Program-made: the position numbers and the translations under genes
Assembly: GCF_004799285.1 (NCBI RefSeq)
Contig: NZ_SSND01000002.1
Span: forward strand, 248,001-312,000
Reading direction: 5' to 3'
Source of the DNA: Aliigemmobacter aestuarii
GTDB taxonomy: Bacteria; Pseudomonadota; Alphaproteobacteria; Rhodobacterales; Rhodobacteraceae
DNA: 64,000 nt
Shown here: positions 52,426-61,864 of the stretch, piece after piece
How the letters are laid out: every line of letters begins with the position of its first letter
How positions within the stretch are numbered: position 1 is the stretch's first letter
Notes under the pieces: model-generated
What the model was told of the DNA's origin: nothing
Databases searched by the model: none
What the model saw: the letters and a program-made list of their open reading frames with translations, nothing else

Positions 52426-53733
52426 TCAGGGCGCGGCGCCGATGCCCTCGGGCTTGCCGACAACGACGAAATGCAGCGCGTCGGGCTGCAACAGACGCCC
52501 CGCCACACGGGCGATATCCTCGACCGTGACGGCGTTGATCTGGTCGTTGCGGGTTTCGACATAAGTGATCGGCAGCCCTTCCATCTGCATCCCGACAAGG
52601 ATGTTGGCGATCGGCCTGTTGCCATCGAAGCGCAGCGGATAAGCCCCGGTCAGATAGGTCTGCGCCGCCGCCAGTTCCTCGGGCGAGACGCCGTTTTCCA
52701 CGATCTTGCGCCACTCGGCCCGGATAAGGTCGATCACCTGACCGGCGGTTCGGTTGTCGGTGGAAAGCTGGCCCATCACCAGTTCGGCCTGATCCATCGC
52801 CGCAAGATAGCTGCCCACCCCATAGGTCAGGCCCCGCTTTTCGCGGATTTCCGTCATCAGGCGGCCGGTGAACCGCTGACCGCCAAGGATTTCGTTCAGG
52901 ATGAACGCGGCAAAGAAATCGGGATCGTCCCGCTTGATCCCCTCGTGCCCGAACAGGATCAGCGACTGCGGCGATGGATAATCGACGACCGTGACGCCGC
53001 CCTTCAAGGCATAGTCCGCCCGGCCCGGCAGGGGCGCCCCGGTTTCGGGCAGATCGCCCAGCAGTCGGTCCATCAGCGCGCCCAGTTCCTCGGCCGTGAT
53101 GTCGCCCACGGCGGCCACGTAGACGCGGTCACGGGCGATGGCGGCACGATGGGCGGCAAGGATATCGTCGCGCGTCAGGGCCGAGACGGTTTCGGCCGTG
53201 CCGTCGCCGGAACTGCCATAGGGGTGGGCGCCGAACGCCGCCCGGTCGAAGGCCCGGTTGGCAATGGCGCCGGGGTCGGTGTCATCGGACCGGATCATCG
53301 ACAGGACCTGCCCGCGCACGCGGGTGATAGCCGCCTCGTCGAAGCGTGGCGAAACCAGCGCCTGCCGCAGAAGATCGACCGACTGATCACGATTTTCGGT
53401 CAGCATCCGGGCCGAGACGGAAAGCGAATCCTGCCCGACGTTGAACCGGAAATCGGCCGCCAGCGCATCGCGCGCCTCGGCAAAGCCCTGCGCGTCCAGA
53501 TCGCCCGTGCCCTCTTCGATCAGCCCGGTCATCAGGTTGACGACCCCGCGTTTGCCCTCGGGGTCAAGCGATGTGCCGCCGCGAAAGCGGATTTCCAGCG
53601 CGACGAAGGGGATGGAATGTTCCTCGACCAGCCAGGCCTTGATACCGCCGGGGCTGACCACTTCCTTGATCGGCACGGCGGCCTGAACGGGCATCGCGAA
53701 CAGAAACAGCGCGACCAGAAAACGCATCATCAT
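52426..53733 (-). CDS. M16 peptidase family protein, non-catalytic subunit
   Basis: A 435-aa secreted insulinase-fold protein with a signal peptide ([18 protein letters not shown]). The zinc motif HxxEH is absent: the matching site reads [16 protein letters not shown]. The second-half motif [20 protein letters not shown] is intact, as in the regulatory partner of two-chain M16B peptidases. It follows the active-type M16 gene by 4 bp, so both should form a periplasmic heterodimer. Substrates unknown. Confidence 0.88.
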   Translation of the reverse strand: MMMRFLVALFLFAMPVQAAVPIKEVVSPGGIKAWLVEEHSIPFVALEIRFRGGTSLDPEGKRGVVNLMTGLIEEGTGDLDAQGFAEARDALAADFRFNVGQDSLSVSARMLTENRDQSVDLLRQALVSPRFDEAAITRVRGQVLSMIRSDDTDPGAIANRAFDRAAFGAHPYGSSGDGTAETVSALTRDDILAAHRAAIARDRVYVAAVGDITAEELGALMDRLLGDLPETGAPLPGRADYALKGGVTVVDYPSPQSLILFGHEGIKRDDPDFFAAFILNEILGGQRFTGRLMTEIREKRGLTYGVGSYLAAMDQAELVMGQLSTDNRTAGQVIDLIRAEWRKIVENGVSPEELAAAQTYLTGAYPLRFDGNRPIANILVGMQMEGLPITYVETRNDQINAVTVEDIARVAGRLLQPDALHFVVVGKPEGIGAAP

Positions 53734-53737
53734 CGGC

Positions 53738-55141
53738 TCAGCCCTCGGCCTTGGTCAGTAAGGTGGTGACGGCATTGCGACGGTCCAGAACCTCGCGCGC
53801 GGCCTCCATCACGGCTTCGGGGGTGACGGTTTGCAGGACATCGGGCCAGGATTTCACATCCTCGATCGAAAGGCCCACCGTCAGTGCCTCGCCATAGCGG
53901 CGGGCCAGACCATCCACATTGTCACGGGCATAGATTTCCGAGGCGCGCATCTGCGTCCTGATCCGTTCGAAGGCGGCCGGATCGGGGCCGGTTTGCAGGA
54001 AACTGGCGATGACCTTGTCCATCGCCGCCTCGGCCTCTTCCAGCGAGACGCCGGGCACGGGCACAACGACCAGGCTGAAGGTTCCCGAATCCAGCGCCAG
54101 CCCGTCATAATGGGCCGCCGAATAGACGGCCTTGGCGTCGTCGAACTGCAACGCGCGCGCCAGCACGCTGGTTGTGCCCGATCCGCCCAGCAATTCGGCC
54201 AGATAGGTCAGCGCCGCGGCCTTCGCCTGATCGCCCGGGTCCCGTTCCGGCGCAAGGTAAGTGCGTACCATGACGGGTTCGGACACCCGCGGATCGGCCA
54301 TCGTCAGCCGCCGCTCCGACAGGTGCGGCGGTTCCGCCGGGCGAAGCCGTTCGGCCGTCAGGTCCGCCGATGGCTCAAGCGGGCCGTAATGTTCATCAGC
54401 CAGCGCCCTGACCTCGTCTGGCGTCACGTCGCCGGCCACGACCAGAACGGCGTTGTTCGGGGCATAGAAGCGCCGGTAGAAGGCTTCGGCATCGGCAAGG
54501 TTCAGCTGTTCTATCTCGTGCCGCCAGCCGATGATCGGAATTCCGTAAGGATGGTTCAGAAACAGCGCCGCCCGCGCCTGTTCCCGCAAAAGCGCGCCCG
54601 GATCGCTGTCCACGCGCTGCGCCCGCTCTTCCAGAATGACATTGCGTTCGGTGGCGACGACCTCGTCGTTCAGGATCAGGTCGCGCATCCTGTCGGCTTC
54701 AAGTTTCATCATCAGGCCAAGGCGATCGGCCGCGACACGCTGGAAATAGCCGGTGTAATCCCAGCTTGTGAAAGCGTTGTCATTGCCGCCCTGCGCCTCG
54801 ACGATGGCCGAGAATTCGCCCGGCGCCAGTTCGTCGGTGCCCTTGAACATCAGGTGTTCGAAGAAATGCGCGATGCCGGACTTGCCCGGCGCCTCATCCG
54901 CGGCCCCGACGCGGTACCACACCATATGCGTGACCACGGGCGCCCGGTTGTCTTCGATCACCACCACCTGCATGCCGTTGTCGAGCGTGAAGCCCGAAAC
55001 CGTTTCGGCCAGCGCGGGGACAGGCACAAGACTGGCGGAAAGACCGGCCAGAACCAGGCTGACGGCCCGTCCGTTGAGGGATTTCAGGCCGTTGAGGGAT
55101 TTCAGGGGCATCGACAGACCTTTCATCGACAGACCTTTCAT
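53738..55141 (-). CDS. M16 zinc peptidase, catalytic subunit
   Basis: A 467-aa periplasmic peptidase. Catalytic motif GIAHFFEHLMFKGT (HxxEH), with the downstream Glu in FSAIVEAQGGNDNAFTSWDY. The C-terminal half has the usual R/Y-containing substrate-binding region. The signal peptide (AVSLVLAGLSASLVPVPALA) is preceded by about 25 residues built from two tandem repeats (MKGLS twice, LKSLNG twice), so the true start may be any of the three Met codons at 55141, 55126 or 55111. Partner of the inactive M16 protein directly downstream. Confidence 0.9.
   Translation of the reverse strand: MKGLSMKGLSMPLKSLNGLKSLNGRAVSLVLAGLSASLVPVPALAETVSGFTLDNGMQVVVIEDNRAPVVTHMVWYRVGAADEAPGKSGIAHFFEHLMFKGTDELAPGEFSAIVEAQGGNDNAFTSWDYTGYFQRVAADRLGLMMKLEADRMRDLILNDEVVATERNVILEERAQRVDSDPGALLREQARAALFLNHPYGIPIIGWRHEIEQLNLADAEAFYRRFYAPNNAVLVVAGDVTPDEVRALADEHYGPLEPSADLTAERLRPAEPPHLSERRLTMADPRVSEPVMVRTYLAPERDPGDQAKAAALTYLAELLGGSGTTSVLARALQFDDAKAVYSAAHYDGLALDSGTFSLVVVPVPGVSLEEAEAAMDKVIASFLQTGPDPAAFERIRTQMRASEIYARDNVDGLARRYGEALTVGLSIEDVKSWPDVLQTVTPEAVMEAAREVLDRRNAVTTLLTKAEG
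55071..55138. repeat. Two adjacent perfect tandem duplications in an M16 gene
   Basis: An 18-bp unit is repeated at 55071-55088 and 55089-55106, and a 15-bp unit at 55109-55123 and 55124-55138. Both keep frame and lengthen the N-terminus in front of the signal peptide. Two independent in-frame duplications side by side suggest slippage and a site likely to vary between strains. Confidence 0.9.
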
Positions 55142-55207
55142 CAACCGCACCCCACATAGCTACGCAGCCTCGGGGGGCGTTCAAGACCGGCTGACAGGGA
55201 TGTGAGC

Positions 55208-55738
55208 CTACTCGGTCAATTCCGGCGGTGGGGCCGAGGGGTTGCCCGCCCCGGCGCGGCGCCAGCGTTCCAGTTCGGCATATTGGTCAAGCGACATCGG
55301 CTCGTAGGCGCGGAAATAAACGTTCACGTCGAACAGGCGTTCCAGAAGCCGCCCGTCGTTCCGGCGCCGGAATTCCAGATCCTCGGCGGCCAGCGTCTGG
55401 CGGATGCCCGAAGTCACGCCATAGCGGCTTGCGTAGGAGATCAGGCCGCCATCGCCGGCCGTTCCGGTCCGCACCCGGCCACCCAGGGTGGCAATCGCCG
55501 CTTCGCGCGGCTTCTGGTCGGTCCGGTTTTCGCCGCCCGGCGTGGGCGGCGGCAGTTCGGCAAGGCTTTCAGGCATTTCCAGGGGCTTGGGCGGGATGAT
55601 CGCAAACTCGTCAGGGCCTTCGCCCGACGCCTTGACATTCATCAGGCGGGGTTCGCCCGAAGAACAGGCCGCCACCGAAAGCACCAGCACGAACGCCAGT
55701 CCCGCCTTCGCCGCCGATCCCCGTCCTGCTGCCTTCAT
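55208..55738 (-). CDS. DUF3035-like lipoprotein
   Basis: A 176-aa protein with a lipoprotein signal: hydrophobic AGLAFVLVLSVAAC with Cys25 as lipid-attachment site. The body has FAIIPPKPLEMPESLAELPP, SYASRYGVTSGIRQTLAAED and YAELERWRRAGAGNPSAPPP, matching the DUF3035 family found in Rhodobacterales beside lspA and M16 genes. Its anchoring should depend on the signal peptidase II encoded just upstream. Function unknown; cell-envelope role inferred. Confidence 0.85.
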   Translation of the reverse strand: MKAAGRGSAAKAGLAFVLVLSVAACSSGEPRLMNVKASGEGPDEFAIIPPKPLEMPESLAELPPPTPGGENRTDQKPREAAIATLGGRVRTGTAGDGGLISYASRYGVTSGIRQTLAAEDLEFRRRNDGRLLERLFDVNVYFRAYEPMSLDQYAELERWRRAGAGNPSAPPPELTE

Positions 55739-55790
55739 ACCCCGTCTCCCACAGACCTCGCCTTCGTCTTAGCGCATTGATCGGCGCGCG

Positions 55791-56297
55791 TCACGGGGTC
55801 TTTCGCCCCGCCGAAGTCCTTGCCTTGTCATCCTTTCCCGCATCCCTTGCGAACAGGACAAGCCCGACGGCACCGACAAAGATCGCGATGTCGGCCACGT
55901 TGAAGGCATAGGGATTCTCGATCCCGCAGCAGGACATGTTCAGGAAATCGGCCACCGCGCCATAGGCGATGCGATCCACGACATTGCCGATCGCCCCGCC
56001 GACCAGGAAGCCCGCGCTGATCCGCGCAAGCGTCGGCTGTTCGCTGCGCATCATCCAGCGCAGGACCCACGCCGATACCGCCAGCGCCACCGCGATCAGC
56101 AGCCAGCGCACCTCTGATTGGTGGCTTGCGAAAAGGCCGAAATTGATCCCGCGATTCCAGGCCATTCGGAAGGTCAGGAACGGATGCCAGACCTCGATCA
56201 CGCCGCGCTCGATCAGGTTCAGCCCGAACACCACGGCAAGTTTCGTGACCTGGTCGATCACGAACACCAGAACCGCCGTCACCCAGAACGCACGCAT
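55791..56297 (-). CDS. lspA: Lipoprotein signal peptidase LspA
   Basis: A 168-aa, four-helix inner-membrane aspartyl protease that removes signal peptides from diacylated prolipoproteins. Motifs: FVIDQVTKLAV, AWNRGINFGLF, GGAIGNVVDRI and AVADFL with catalytic Asp, and FNVADIAIFVG with the second Asp. The ATG at 56297 follows a G-rich ribosome site, 10 bp after purH. The tail KDDKARTSAGRKTP is basic and cytoplasmic. Confidence 0.95.
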   Translation of the reverse strand: MRAFWVTAVLVFVIDQVTKLAVVFGLNLIERGVIEVWHPFLTFRMAWNRGINFGLFASHQSEVRWLLIAVALAVSAWVLRWMMRSEQPTLARISAGFLVGGAIGNVVDRIAYGAVADFLNMSCCGIENPYAFNVADIAIFVGAVGLVLFARDAGKDDKARTSAGRKTP

Positions 56298-56307
56298 CGC
56301 CCCCCCC

Positions 56308-57909
56308 TCAGTGACGGAAATGCCGCTGGCCGGTGAACACCATCGCCAGCCCCGCCTCGTCGGCAGCGCGGATGACCTCGTCATCGCGCATGGATCCGCC
56401 CGGCTGGATGATGGCGGTGGCGCCCGCCTCGGCCGCAGTCAGAAGGCCGTCGGCAAAGGGAAAGAAGGCATCCGACGCAACGACCGATCCGCGCGTCAGG
56501 GGGGCCGAAAGCCCAAGCGCCTCGGCCATGTCCTGCGCCTTGCGCGCGGCGATGCGGGTGCTGTCCACGCGGCTCATCTGCCCCGCGCCCACGCCCACCG
56601 TCGCCTGATCCTTCACATAGACAATCGCGTTCGACTTCACATGCTTGGCCACGTTCCAGGCAAACAGCAGGTCGCGGATCTCGGCCTCGGACGGTGCGCG
56701 CTTTGTCACCACCTTCAGGTCGTCGCGGCCGATATGGCCGTTGTCGCGGTCCTGCACCAGAAACCCGCCCGCCACCTGACGGAAGGCAAGGCCTGCCGCG
56801 CGCGGATCGGGAAGCGCGCCGGTGGTCAGAAGGCGGAGGTTCTTCTTGGTGGCAAAGATCGCGCGGGCGTCCTCGTCGGCCTCGGGGGCGATCACGACTT
56901 CGGTGAAGATTTCGGTGATCTTCGCCGCCGTCGCCCCGTCAAGCGTCATGTTGAGCGCGATGATCCCGCCGAAGGCCGACGTGCGGTCGCAGTCGAAGGC
57001 GCGCTGATAGGCCTCGGCCAGCGAGGCGCCGCGCGCGACACCGCAGGGGTTGGCATGCTTGATGATCGCGCAGGCCGGGCCGTGCGCCGGATCGAATTCA
57101 GCCACCAGTTCGAAGGCCGCGTCGGTATCGTTGATGTTGTTGTAGGACAGTTCCTTGCCCTGATGCTGTTCGGCCGTCGCAACGCCGGGGCGGCGCGAGC
57201 CGTCGGTATAGAAGGCCGCCCCCTGATGGGGGTTCTCGCCATAGCGCAAGGACTGGGCCAGGGTTCCGGCGAAGGCGCGGCGGCGCGGGGTGGGTTCGCC
57301 CACCGCCCCTGCCATCCAGCCCGACACCGCCGCGTCATAGGCCGCGGTGCGGGAATAGGCGGTCAGCGCCAGCTTCTTGCGGAAGGCAAGCGTGGTCGCG
57401 CCATCATGCGCCTGAAGTTCGGCCATCAGGGCCGCGTAATCCTCGGGGTCGGTCACGACCGACACGAACTTGTGGTTCTTGGCCGCCGCGCGGATCATCG
57501 CCGGGCCGCCGATGTCGATGTTCTCGATGCAGGTCGCGTAATCCGCGCCCTTGGCCACCGTCGCTTCGAACGGGTAGAGGTTGACCACCAGAAGGTCGAT
57601 CGGTTCGATCCCGTGGGCGGCCATCGCCAGCAGGTGTTCGTCGTCGTCGCGCAGCGCCAGAAGCGCGCCATGCACCATCGGGTGCAGCGTCTTGACCCGG
57701 CCATCCATCATTTCGGGAAAGCCTGTCACCTCGGACACGTCGCGCACCTTCAGCCCGGCGCCGCGCAGCGTCGCCGCCGTGCCCCCGGTCGAGATCAGCT
57801 CCACCCCCTGCGCGGCCAGCCCGCGGGCGAATTCGATCAGCCCGGTCTTGTCCGACACGCTGATCAGCGCGCGGCCGACCGGCACGAGGTTGGTTTCGGG
57901 GTGGAACAT
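56308..57909 (-). CDS. purH: Bifunctional AICAR transformylase/IMP cyclohydrolase PurH
   Basis: A 533-aa cytoplasmic enzyme for the last two steps of de novo IMP synthesis. The N-terminal MGS-like cyclohydrolase domain has [31 protein letters not shown] and [13 protein letters not shown]. The transformylase domain holds KHANPCGVA with the catalytic Lys-His, [10 protein letters not shown], and the end [20 protein letters not shown]. Length equals the family norm. ATG at 57909 with GGAGGG upstream. Lies between the heparinase-like gene (19 bp) and lspA. Confidence 0.97.
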   Translation of the reverse strand: MFHPETNLVPVGRALISVSDKTGLIEFARGLAAQGVELISTGGTAATLRGAGLKVRDVSEVTGFPEMMDGRVKTLHPMVHGALLALRDDDEHLLAMAAHGIEPIDLLVVNLYPFEATVAKGADYATCIENIDIGGPAMIRAAAKNHKFVSVVTDPEDYAALMAELQAHDGATTLAFRKKLALTAYSRTAAYDAAVSGWMAGAVGEPTPRRRAFAGTLAQSLRYGENPHQGAAFYTDGSRRPGVATAEQHQGKELSYNNINDTDAAFELVAEFDPAHGPACAIIKHANPCGVARGASLAEAYQRAFDCDRTSAFGGIIALNMTLDGATAAKITEIFTEVVIAPEADEDARAIFATKKNLRLLTTGALPDPRAAGLAFRQVAGGFLVQDRDNGHIGRDDLKVVTKRAPSEAEIRDLLFAWNVAKHVKSNAIVYVKDQATVGVGAGQMSRVDSTRIAARKAQDMAEALGLSAPLTRGSVVASDAFFPFADGLLTAAEAGATAIIQPGGSMRDDEVIRAADEAGLAMVFTGQRHFRH

Positions 57910-57928
57910 GGCGGCAGCCCTCCGTCAA

Positions 57929-59677
57929 TCAGGCAGGGGACGGCAGATCGTCCCGGTCAAGGTCACGAATGGCCAGCGGAGTATCCTGTGCCTTCGCCAA
58001 GGTCCAGCCGATCCGGGTTTCATTTTCGCGCAAAATCCCGGCAAGAACGATCTGTTTTGTCGCACGCGGGCTCAAGCGGCCCTTTTCCAGATAGACCGAC
58101 GGTTCCAGCGACAGGTCGAGCGCGCCATCGTGGCGGAAGACCCAGATCTCGCCCGAGCGCAGGCCGATCGACACAGCCGTGCCGCCAAGGTCCAGCGCGG
58201 CGTCGGCCTCTGGGTGCAGGTGAAACCGGACCGCAAAGCCGATCCCGCGGGATTTCGATCGTTCGATCGCCGCGGCAAGGCGGGCGATGGCCGGATCATC
58301 GGGCGCGATCAGGCTGTCCTGCCCGGCCAGCCGCCGCCCGTCGCCAGACAGCGACAGCCGCCGTGCGTGAAGAAGGCCGTGACTGCCCATCCAGCCGTTA
58401 TGACGGGCCTCAAGTGTGGCGCCATCGGCATTCGCGGCAAGGTCAAGACCTTCGACATGGGCGCGCGCCTCAAGCACCTCGCGCCCGCCGCGCGCGAACC
58501 GGGACGAGGAAAAACCGTCCAGCGTCAGCGTGGAATGGCTGGCCGTGGCGCGGCCCGCGCGGTGCCAGTCCTGCCCGAAAGGCTGGCCCGATCCGCAGTT
58601 CACGATCAGGGGCCGTCGCCCCGAGGTCAGTTCGAATGCCAGGGTGGAGGCATGCGCCACCGCCCCCGCCGCCCCCGAGGGCGGGTCGGAGGCATCCACG
58701 ATCACGCTGGTGCGCCCGTGCGAAAGCCGGGCAAAGCCCATTGCCAGACCGTCGGGCAGGCCGGGTTTCACCCCGGAATCGGCCAGCGCCTGATCCAGCC
58801 GGCCTTCAAGCCCGCGACCGCCGCCGTGAAACCGTGCCAGACCGCCATCGGCATGGCGCAAGAGCCGCAGCGTGGGGGCGATCCGTTCGATCGCGGCCAG
58901 ATGCGCCTCGGGCACCGGGCGCCCGGCCTCGCCAAGGGCGCCGGCCGCCCAGATCAGCAGCGTGAAGACCTCAAGCAGTTCCTCTGGGTTCCGGGTGGGG
59001 ATGCCGCCCGCGGCGTCGATCTCGCGCTCGCATTCCGCGGCCAGCGCCTCGGTCGCCGGGGCCACGCGATCTTCCATCCCGATCAGCGCGAATCCCGCAT
59101 AGATCAGGCCGCACAGCGCCTCGAACCGGGGCAGGCCGGGGGCCGCCTTGCGCCAGTTGCGGTTCAGGTAATGCACCTGCGCCGAAAGCGAGTGGTAGAA
59201 GGCCAGCGCATCGTCGCGTTCGCGCCCGTTCAGCAGAAGCAGCGCATGGTTGATCCAGCGGATCAGCCGACGCCCGGTCAGGTCGGGCGACCATCCGGGC
59301 GCGCCGGGCCTGCGCCCCTGCCCGAAATCCGCGATCCAGGCCCAGGTCCAGTCCTGCGCCTTGGCGCGCGCGGCCCCGTCGCCGACGGCGGCCAGATCGT
59401 CAAGCCAGGCAAAGCCGTGCGCGGCCTCGGCAAATCCAGGATCGGGCACGGTGATGTCCCACAGCCGGACGCCGGGCGCCTCGACCAGATGGCCACCGAA
59501 CAGGAAGTTGCCGGCGATCATCTGCCGGCCCCGGGCGAAAAGCCCGATGGTGCGGGGTTCGGGCTGCGAGACGAAGCCGTTCGCGGGCGGCGATTTCAGC
59601 GCACGACGGACCTCGCGGCGGTTCTGCACCGCCGCCCACCATGCCGAAAATCCGCTTTCCGGGTTTTCCCCGACCAT
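57929..59677 (-). CDS. Heparinase II/III-like protein
   Basis: A 582-aa protein of the heparinase II/III-like group common in alphaproteobacteria. An alpha-helical toroid half (about 60-330, with YHSLSAQVHYLNRNWRKAAPG and GIPTRNPEELLEVFTLL) is followed by a beta half with GRATASHSTLTLDG, NGWMGSHGLLHARRL and DGARLS-type turns. The start is uncertain: ATG 59677 has GGCGGGGA upstream and fits the family N-terminus, while ATG 59743 would add 22 residues. No clear signal peptide. It may act on uronic-acid polysaccharide or envelope glycan. The rsmB-heparinase-purH order is usual for Rhodobacterales. Confidence 0.85.
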   Translation of the reverse strand: MVGENPESGFSAWWAAVQNRREVRRALKSPPANGFVSQPEPRTIGLFARGRQMIAGNFLFGGHLVEAPGVRLWDITVPDPGFAEAAHGFAWLDDLAAVGDGAARAKAQDWTWAWIADFGQGRRPGAPGWSPDLTGRRLIRWINHALLLLNGRERDDALAFYHSLSAQVHYLNRNWRKAAPGLPRFEALCGLIYAGFALIGMEDRVAPATEALAAECEREIDAAGGIPTRNPEELLEVFTLLIWAAGALGEAGRPVPEAHLAAIERIAPTLRLLRHADGGLARFHGGGRGLEGRLDQALADSGVKPGLPDGLAMGFARLSHGRTSVIVDASDPPSGAAGAVAHASTLAFELTSGRRPLIVNCGSGQPFGQDWHRAGRATASHSTLTLDGFSSSRFARGGREVLEARAHVEGLDLAANADGATLEARHNGWMGSHGLLHARRLSLSGDGRRLAGQDSLIAPDDPAIARLAAAIERSKSRGIGFAVRFHLHPEADAALDLGGTAVSIGLRSGEIWVFRHDGALDLSLEPSVYLEKGRLSPRATKQIVLAGILRENETRIGWTLAKAQDTPLAIRDLDRDDLPSPA

Positions 59678-59793
59678 TCCCCGCCTACCTGATGCGACTG
59701 CCCTCATCCGTCCGGGTTCGCCCCGGATCTTGGCCCGCACCATAGCGGCAAGCCCCCGCCCTGTCACCGCCAAAGCGGGCCGTCAGGGCGCCA

Positions 59794-61065
59794 TCAGCGC
59801 ACCATCATGCAGGCCATGAAGAAGCCGTCCATCCCGCCGGTTCGTTCCCAGTAGTCCGGCCTGAGCCGCAGCCCGCCCGCCCGCGTGATCCAGCGCGGAT
59901 CGACCCCCGGCAGGTCGGGCCGCCGCACCGTCAGCCCCGGATGGCGCGACAGCGCCGCATCAAGCTGCGCCTCGCCCTCTTCCGGCAGAAGCGAACAGGT
60001 GCAATAGACCAGCCGCCCGCCGGGGGCGAGCCAGCCAAGGGCGCGGTCGATCAGCGCCGCCTGCAAGGCGGTCAGCGCGGCAAGGTCGCCACGGTCCTTG
60101 ACGAAGGGCAGGTCAGGGTGGCGGCGGATCGTGCCGGTGGCCGAACAGGGCGCATCCAGAAGGATCGCGTCGAAGGGCGCATCAGGCACCCATTCCAGCG
60201 CATCGGCGACAACGACCTGCGCCTCAAGCCCCGTCCGCGCCAGGTTTTCCCGAAGCCGCGCCAGACGCGGCTCCGAAACATCGAGCGCTTTCACCCCGGC
60301 GCCTGCCGCGGCCAGTTGCAGCGTCTTGCCCCCCGGTGCGGCACACAGGTCCAGCACCCTTTCGCCCGGCTGCGGCGCCAGCAGCGGCACCGCCAGTGCC
60401 GCCGCGGCGTCCTGCACCCAGAACGCGCCTTCGTCATACCCCGGCAGCGCGGTGACCTGCGCGCCGGGGGGCAGGCGCAGGCTGCCCGTGGGCAACCGCT
60501 CGGCCCCCGCGGGGGCCGGGTCCACCGTCGCGCCCGGTCGCAATGTCAGGTCGATGACTGGCGCGCGGGATTGCACGCGTTCCATCCCGGCCACGGCCTG
60601 CGGGCCCCAGGCCGCGACCAGCGGCTTGCGCAGCCAGTCGGGCATCCGCTGCGGCGGCATCGCGTCCAGGTTGACCGACGCCTGCGCCAGCCGCCGCAAG
60701 ACCGCGTTGACCATCCCGGCCATGCTTGCCGTGCGCTTGCCCTGTCGCGCCAGCGTCACCGCATCGTTGACCACGCCATGCGCAGCGGCACCTTCGGCCA
60801 GTTCCACCACTGCCAGCCGCAGGATGTTGCGCGCCGCCAGCGGCGGCGGGCGTTGCAAGAGGGGGGCAAGAACCCGGTCGGCCGCATCCAGATGGCGCAG
60901 CACGGTCAGCGCCAGACGCTGCGCCCGCGCCCGGTCCGCCGGGGCAAGCGCCGAGAGCGGGCCATCGGCGGCACCCGAAAGCGGGCCGATCATCCGCCCC
61001 TCGCCCAGCACCCCCGCCAGAAGCGCCAGCGCCGCCCGCCGTGCCGCCAATCCTTCGCCCGCCAT
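59794..61065 (-). CDS. rsmB: 16S rRNA m5C methyltransferase RsmB family
   Basis: A 423-aa SAM-dependent enzyme with an N-terminal NusB-like RNA-binding domain (about 5-135) and a C-terminal Rossmann methyltransferase. Motifs: VLDLCAAPGGKTLQLAA, LLDAPCSATGTIRRHPD with the release Cys, and LVYCTCSLLPEEGEAQ with the catalytic Cys. Family action: m5C967 of 16S rRNA. The ATG at 61065 is preceded by GGCGGG. Upstream and divergent lies the SDH assembly factor gene. Confidence 0.93.
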   Translation of the reverse strand: MAGEGLAARRAALALLAGVLGEGRMIGPLSGAADGPLSALAPADRARAQRLALTVLRHLDAADRVLAPLLQRPPPLAARNILRLAVVELAEGAAAHGVVNDAVTLARQGKRTASMAGMVNAVLRRLAQASVNLDAMPPQRMPDWLRKPLVAAWGPQAVAGMERVQSRAPVIDLTLRPGATVDPAPAGAERLPTGSLRLPPGAQVTALPGYDEGAFWVQDAAAALAVPLLAPQPGERVLDLCAAPGGKTLQLAAAGAGVKALDVSEPRLARLRENLARTGLEAQVVVADALEWVPDAPFDAILLDAPCSATGTIRRHPDLPFVKDRGDLAALTALQAALIDRALGWLAPGGRLVYCTCSLLPEEGEAQLDAALSRHPGLTVRRPDLPGVDPRWITRAGGLRLRPDYWERTGGMDGFFMACMMVR

Positions 61066-61174
61066 TGCCCGCCTTGCCCCGTGATGCCCAGTGATGGTCC
61101 CGGCACTCGCCTTCCGGTGCGATCCGGCCTATATCACCCCTGCCAGCGACACAAGAAAGCCGAAAGCCGCGCCC

Positions 61175-61399
61175 ATGTCCGAGGATACACCCGCTCCGCG
61201 CCCCGATCTGCGCCCCGATCTGCGCCCCGATCTGCGCCCCGACCTGTCGCCCGCCGCGCAGCGCGCGCTGGCCGAGGCCGAGGAACGCCGCCGGAAGGCC
61301 AGCGCCCTTGACCTGCCGCCCGAACTGGGCGGCCGCGACGGGCCGGAACCCGTGCGCTATGGCGACTGGGAAAAGAAGGGGCTGGCGATCGACTTCTGA
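61175..61399 (+). CDS. DUF1674/SDHAF4-type succinate dehydrogenase assembly factor
   Basis: A 74-aa protein whose C-terminus, PEPVRYGDWEKKGLAIDF, is the DUF1674/SDHAF4 signature. This family binds flavinylated SdhA and helps assemble succinate dehydrogenase. The N-terminal half has four tandem copies of Arg-Pro-Asp-Leu from a 12-bp repeat. ATG 61175 is chosen because upstream residues are not conserved-looking. The spacer is unlikely to affect the conserved tail. Confidence 0.87.
   Translation: MSEDTPAPRPDLRPDLRPDLRPDLSPAAQRALAEAEERRRKASALDLPPELGGRDGPEPVRYGDWEKKGLAIDF
61199..61246. repeat. Four 12-bp tandem repeats in the SDHAF4-like gene
   Basis: The unit CGCCCCGATCTG is present at 61199-61210, 61211-61222 and 61223-61234, and with one mismatch (GACCTG) at 61235-61246. 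It encodes RPDL four times, always in frame. Likely slippage product and strain-variable. Confidence 0.92.
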
Positions 61400-61415
61400 T
61401 CCCCGGCCGCCACCT

Positions 61416-61781
61416 TCAGCGGATCCGGAACACCGCCGACTGGCCCTGCCCCGCATCGGCGGTAAAGCGCAGCCGGTCCGGCCCGACGGCCTCGACCAGC
61501 TGGCAGTTGTAGGGGATAACCTTGCCGCTCCAGTCCATCTCGCGGCAGAACAGCCCGTCCTTCCAGCCCCAGTTGCCGGTGATGTCCCATCCAAGCGCCC
61601 GGCCCTCGATCTTGCCATCGCCCTTGACCTTCAGGGTCAGACGATAAAGGCCGATTTCCAGCGCGCGGCCATCGACCAGCTTGAGGAAGGTGGACTTGTC
61701 CCGCACGGCGGCGGGCGTGTCGGCCCTTGCGGGCAGGACGGCCAGGCCAAGAATGACGGCAAGGATTGAAAGGCGCAGCAT
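61416..61781 (-). CDS. Small secreted protein of unknown function
   Basis: A 121-aa protein with a clean signal peptide (MLRLSILAVILGLAVLPARA, cut before DTPAA). The mature part is beta-rich: YRLTLKVKGDGKIEGRALGW, then NWGWKDGLFCREMDWSGK and YNCQLVEAVG with two Cys that may form a disulphide, then FTADAGQGQSAVFRIR. I know no function. It ends close to the convergent SDHAF4-like gene and lies 83 bp downstream of dapB on the same strand, so it may be read through from dapB. Confidence 0.75.
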   Translation of the reverse strand: MLRLSILAVILGLAVLPARADTPAAVRDKSTFLKLVDGRALEIGLYRLTLKVKGDGKIEGRALGWDITGNWGWKDGLFCREMDWSGKVIPYNCQLVEAVGPDRLRFTADAGQGQSAVFRIR

Positions 61782-61864
61782 GGCAAAATCCCCGGTGACG
61801 GTTCGGCATTGCCATGTCTACGCCGGAAAGGGCGGATTGGATCACTTGGACCGCAGGCGCGGGA

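Noticed and set aside
55969-58965. 998-aa plus-strand frame across lspA, purH and the heparinase-like gene
   Set aside because: It runs antisense through three well-supported genes and shows no protein family feature.
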